The notes under the pieces: model-generated
The model's input: the letters and a program-made list of their open reading frames with translations, nothing else
Database searches by the model: none
Told to the model about the DNA's origin: nothing
Part shown: piece by piece, positions 60,815 through 64,000 of the stretch
How the letters are laid out: the number at the start of each line of letters is the position of its first letter
Position numbering within the stretch: position 1 is the first letter of the stretch
DNA from: Pyrinomonadaceae bacterium
GTDB taxonomy: Bacteria > Acidobacteriota > Blastocatellia > Pyrinomonadales > Pyrinomonadaceae
Reading direction: 5' to 3'
Assembly: GCA_019186825.1 (NCBI GenBank)
Contig: JABARP010000012.1
Coordinates: 259,532-323,531 of the forward strand
Length of the DNA: 64,000 nt
Program-made: the position numbers and the translations under genes

Positions 60815-62731
60815 ATGAAATACGACCAATATGTCTCCCTGATCCAAAGTCTGGAGACATTCGCAAAGACAAATAAGCGGCGATACGAGCTGAATGTATC
60901 AGGTCTCATCGCGTTGGGATACGGGTACTTCATCGGACTGATCTGCTTACTGTTTGTTCCGTTATTGGCTTTGATCCTAGGTTTTTGGTTTGAGCCGGGA
61001 AGGACGTTCGATAATCTGCTGAACATGGTAAAGCTCTGGTGGTTAGTCGGACCTGCTCTCGGGGTCTACTTTGGCTTTCTCGGTTCCGCTATCAGTTCAA
61101 TTACAGCAAAGGTTCCCGATCCCGCCGGCAGAATATTGAAGCAGAGCGACGCGCCGGAACTCTTCGAGTTCGTCCGAACAGCCTGCCGAGAGCTAAAGGC
61201 GAAGCGGCCCAAGATAATTCTCATCGACGATAGTTTCAATGCATCGGTTGCGACCTTGCCTCGCGTCGGCATCTTCGGCCAGAAGGTCATTATGCTTCTT
61301 GGGCTCCCGCTGATGAAGGCGTTGTCAGCCGATCAGTTCAAAGCTGTCGTCGCTCACGAGATCGGCCATATATCAGGTAAGCATGGCTCATTTGCCAAGT
61401 GGGCATATCAGATGCGCGAAGCCTGGGGACGTTTGATCGAGTCGCAAGAGACGATGGGAAACAAGCTTGGCTTCTTGTATGAGAAGTTTGTTGGCCGCTT
61501 CTTTCCGTACTTTACCGCGTATTCATTCGTGCTGATGCGTGAGCACGAGAAGGAGGCGGATCGCGAAGCCGCCCGGCTGGTGGGAGAGAAAGCCCTCGGC
61601 GAATCCCTTATCCTGCTCAGCATTAAGGGCCGATCGGTTGAGGAGGATTTTTGGAGGACGATCCACGAAGAGAACATTGCCGGCGATGTCCCTGTGAAAC
61701 AAGTCTTTTCGAGAATGATCGGTTCCCTTTCCTTTGTAGATCCTGTGAGATCAAAGGCCTCGCTTCAAAAGGCGATCGAGGTTCCAACTGACTTCAATGA
61801 CTCGCACCCTTCGCTGGCCGACCGCCTTCGCCTGATCGGTTATTGGACCGACGGCGATCTTCCGAAGATGCCCGGGCCGGCAGAAGCTGACGCTGCAAGT
61901 GTGTTTCTTAGTAGTATTGCCGCATCCCTGACCTCTGAATTCGATACCGCATGGGACGAGCACTTGGCAACATCCTGGGCTGACCGGCATACACATTTCC
62001 AACAGTCCCAACAGCGGGTCGATGAGCTCGCTTCAAAGCGGCTCTCAGGTTCCCTTACGCTTGAAGAGTTGATAGAGGCCGCCGCGCTGACGGCAGAAAA
62101 GGATGGCTTTGAAGCGGTGGTGCCGATACTCGAAGAAGCGGTAGATAGGTTTCCCAATGAGGCGGTCGCCTGGTTCAACCGCGGTGGCGTGCGGCTGTCA
62201 CTCGGCGATGGATCGGGACTAGCCGACCTCGAAAAGGCAGTAGAGCTCGACCCGACGGCTAAAGCCGAGGCGTATCAAATGGCGTTTGACTACCTTCGCT
62301 CACGGGGCGAACTCGAGAATGCGAAGAAGTACGCTTCGTATCTGGAAGAGCAGGACGAGATATTTAAGAAGGCCAGAGCAGAGCGCCAAGCAGCTCAGCC
62401 AAATGATTCCTACAAGCCGCACGATCTGTCAAACGAGTTTATCGAAATGATACCGAAGAAGCTGGCCGGAATGGACGAGATAAAGGCGATCTATGCCGCA
62501 AATAAGGTCGTCAGATATATGCCAGAACATCCGTTCCGCGTTGTATTCGTCGAGCTTCGACCTAAGCAAAAGGGCGATGCCGATACCGCCACGATCATGG
62601 GCATCGTCAATAAGCGCTTGGACACGGGTGAGGTACACTTCGTCGTTATTGTTGATAATAGCTGGCGTGAGACGCTCGACATGATATCTCAAATCCCGGG
62701 ATCGAAGATCTACGAGAAACCAGGGTCTTAA
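60815..62731 (+). CDS. M48-type membrane zinc metallopeptidase with TPR-like region
   Basis: The 638-residue protein has two N-terminal membrane segments (about 31-60 and 74-98) and an M48 peptidase domain with HEIGH (His181, Glu182, His185) and the third ligand Glu245 in REHEKEAD. After the peptidase come helical repeats (about 410-545) with TPR-like pairs (AVAWFNRGGVRLSLGDGSGLADLEKAVELDPTAKAEAYQMA). The last 80 residues are a separate alpha/beta part (EHPFRVVFVELRPKQKGD; VHFVVIVDNSWRETL). It may process membrane proteins. GTG 60782 is an alternative start; both lack a good ribosome site. Confidence 0.85.
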   Translation: MKYDQYVSLIQSLETFAKTNKRRYELNVSGLIALGYGYFIGLICLLFVPLLALILGFWFEPGRTFDNLLNMVKLWWLVGPALGVYFGFLGSAISSITAKVPDPAGRILKQSDAPELFEFVRTACRELKAKRPKIILIDDSFNASVATLPRVGIFGQKVIMLLGLPLMKALSADQFKAVVAHEIGHISGKHGSFAKWAYQMREAWGRLIESQETMGNKLGFLYEKFVGRFFPYFTAYSFVLMREHEKEADREAARLVGEKALGESLILLSIKGRSVEEDFWRTIHEENIAGDVPVKQVFSRMIGSLSFVDPVRSKASLQKAIEVPTDFNDSHPSLADRLRLIGYWTDGDLPKMPGPAEADAASVFLSSIAASLTSEFDTAWDEHLATSWADRHTHFQQSQQRVDELASKRLSGSLTLEELIEAAALTAEKDGFEAVVPILEEAVDRFPNEAVAWFNRGGVRLSLGDGSGLADLEKAVELDPTAKAEAYQMAFDYLRSRGELENAKKYASYLEEQDEIFKKARAERQAAQPNDSYKPHDLSNEFIEMIPKKLAGMDEIKAIYAANKVVRYMPEHPFRVVFVELRPKQKGDADTATIMGIVNKRLDTGEVHFVVIVDNSWRETLDMISQIPGSKIYEKPGS

Positions 62732-62801
62732 CCCCGAGACCTGACACTACGACGATGGGTTCGGTTTTCACGGATCATCGTAGAGAAAAGGCAATTATTT
62801 T

Positions 62802-63764
62802 ATGAAGATAAAGTTCGTAGATATCGGCCTCATCATTGTCGCGTTCCTTGTTCTGGCAAACTCTGCTTTCGCGCAAGGAGACAAGAAAGATAAAACATCG
62901 ACGCGTATCAGAACAAATGTACTTGTTGTCAATGAGAAGAATGAGCCGGTGAACGACGTTGCTCCGTCAGAGATAAAAGTCTTTGAGAACGGGGTCGAGC
63001 AAAGAGCCTCAGTCATGAAACTCGATGGTGGTCTGGACTTGGCTCTTGTCATAGATAATACCGGGTCCGTTAGGAAGCAGATGGACACTATCGTGAAGAT
63101 CGGAAAGGCACTTGTTGACACCCTCCGTCCGTCCGACCAAGCAACCGTGATCCGATTCGTTGGGCGCGACGCGATCACTCAGGAAGCCGCATGGACCAAC
63201 GAGAGGTCCACGCTGAATACGACTCTTGATGATCTCTTTGTCGAGGGCGGTCGTTCTGCCGTCAATGATGCCGTTTATCTCGCTGCAAGCGAACTCATAA
63301 AGCGGGCGCCAATGGCAGAGAACCGACGATACGCAATTGTATTGATCTCGGACGGCGAGGACAGGGATAGCTTTTACTCGGAAAGTGACCTATTAAAGCT
63401 GATCGAAGGCACGCCGGTTCAAGTATTTCCGATCACCCTCTCGATGGACCTGCCAAAAGGCGTTTGGGATTGGGAACCGGATAGGAGGACCGTCGGTGAG
63501 GTGTCAAAATTCGTGAATCGGATCGCCTTTTTCTCTGGCGGTACATCGTATATCTTGGGTCGTGGGTCGTCGCCTGACGACATCTCCAATGCTCTAAAGT
63601 ATCTAACAAGTGAACTTCAAGCTCAATATCTCGTTAGCTACCACGCAACCAATACAGGAGATCGCAACAAAGTCCGAAATCTTTCGGTGACCGTCGCGGA
63701 CGGGCCAAAAGGCGAGAAGCGGAAGGCGATCGTGAAGAGATCGGTCGTTATGATCAAGAGATGA
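62802..63764 (+). CDS. VWFA-related protein, acidobacterial type
   Basis: The 320-residue protein has a signal peptide (about 5-25, ending AFAQ), an N-terminal beta part (VLVVNEKNEPVNDVAPSEIKVFENG) and a von Willebrand A domain with a MIDAS-like D-x-T-x-S (Asp85, Thr87, Ser89 in VIDNTGSVRK). It ends in the beta-rich YLVSYHATNTGDRNKVRNLSVTV segment. This layout matches the VWFA-related family that is expanded in acidobacteria. It is probably a secreted adhesion or binding protein; the ligand is unknown. It supports the assignment of the window to that phylum. Confidence 0.85.
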   Translation: MKIKFVDIGLIIVAFLVLANSAFAQGDKKDKTSTRIRTNVLVVNEKNEPVNDVAPSEIKVFENGVEQRASVMKLDGGLDLALVIDNTGSVRKQMDTIVKIGKALVDTLRPSDQATVIRFVGRDAITQEAAWTNERSTLNTTLDDLFVEGGRSAVNDAVYLAASELIKRAPMAENRRYAIVLISDGEDRDSFYSESDLLKLIEGTPVQVFPITLSMDLPKGVWDWEPDRRTVGEVSKFVNRIAFFSGGTSYILGRGSSPDDISNALKYLTSELQAQYLVSYHATNTGDRNKVRNLSVTVADGPKGEKRKAIVKRSVVMIKR

Positions 63765-63836
63765 GGCGCACCTCGGCTGCAACGAGGACGACCCGCGAAG
63801 AAGTATTTAGCGACAGGAGATGAACGGCAGCATTAA

Positions 63837-63852
63837 AGCAGGAGCTCCTGCT
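63837..63852 (-). terminator. Possible terminator hairpin of the last gene
   Basis: AGCAGGAGCTCCTGCT is a perfect 16-base palindrome just after the stop of the partial minus-strand gene. On that strand it is followed by TTT only, so termination would be weak. The palindrome may merely be chance. Confidence 0.3.
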
Positions 63853-63855
63853 GTT

Positions 63856-63999
63856 CTAAGGTTTGCCCTGGATAATTTTTGTTAGCGCGATGATGAAGAT
63901 CACGGCGAAGATGAGGTCGAGCATTCCGCCGATGAAGAATCCGCCGAATGCCATACGGCCGGTCCAATACAAGATCAGGCACGGGATCGCAAAGCTCAG
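63856..63999 (-). CDS. Partial membrane protein (5' end outside the window)
   Basis: The minus strand encodes 47 residues up to the stop at 63856-63858 and is open beyond the window. The product is hydrophobic (LSFAIPCLILYWTG; FGGFFIGGMLDLIFAVIFI) with a short basic end KIIQGKP. It is the C-terminus of a membrane protein with at least two helices. No family can be assigned from this fragment. Confidence 0.5.
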   Translation of the reverse strand: MSFAIPCLILYWTGRMAFGGFFIGGMLDLIFAVIFIIALTKIIQGKP

Positions 64000-64000
64000 C

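Overview
The window most likely comes from an acidobacterium, possibly of the Blastocatellia/Pyrinomonadales type. The clues are a VWFA-related protein of the kind common in acidobacteria (62802-63764), a bactofilin, a FecA-like receptor with a carboxypeptidase-regulatory domain, and a moderately GC-rich genome with many GTG starts. The taxon is an inference from gene content, not from a marker gene.

Layout. (1) 1-7.76 kb: the end of a methyltransferase, two tandem DUF4198 proteins, a small membrane protein, an overlapping NtrC-type regulator and histidine kinase pair, and a FecA-like TonB-dependent receptor. The receptor has a recognisable promoter, a 21-bp palindromic operator at the start site and a terminator. 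(2) About 7.77-25.43 kb: a mobile island, mostly on the + strand and densely packed. It has a replication/DNA-modification block (zinc-ribbon/TOPRIM protein, adenine methyltransferase, Strawberry-notch-type helicase), a receiver-less sigma-54 activator, and then a PRTRC gene set in the usual order E, C, F, B, A, ThiF with an ERF annealing protein inside it. C is ubiquitin-like, B is E2-like, A is a JAMM/JAB peptidase and ThiF is E1-like, so a complete conjugation/deconjugation set is present. It continues into a DUF2958 protein, a coiled-coil protein, a Ycf46-like AAA protein with altered Walker motifs, a Ycf35/DUF1257 protein, a DUF2997 protein, and a 4Fe-4S radical-SAM-like protein whose N-terminus looks like a second DUF2997 domain. 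An excisionase-like HTH gene lies at the right end. No integrase, relaxase, ParB or PRTRC protein D is visible. (3) 25.5-43 kb: chromosomal genes, namely tRNA-Leu(CAG), yggS-yggT-yggU, yebC, a HepT/MntA toxin-antitoxin pair, a MacB-type ABC exporter, a dihaem cytochrome, and a phenylalanine/tyrosine catabolic cluster (phhA, hppD, hmgA) with a divergent Lrp/AsnC regulator. (4) 43-64 kb: housekeeping and envelope genes (gltX, galU, cdaA-ybbR, an O-antigen-ligase-like protein carrying a PDZ-like insert, ttcA, a bactofilin, mscL, a formyl-THF cyclo-ligase, mnmA, a MATE pump, aat, an M48 peptidase with TPR-like repeats, and a VWFA protein). A 1.1-kb gene-free tract at 46.45-47.59 kb is full of short hairpins and repeats.

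The most interesting part is 14.9-24.9 kb. A bacterial ubiquitin-like pathway and a Ycf46/Ycf35/DUF2997/radical-SAM module lie head to tail with small gaps, which suggests one transcription unit and perhaps one function. The PRTRC families and the Ycf46/Ycf35 families are known individually, but I know of no experimentally defined function for the combination.
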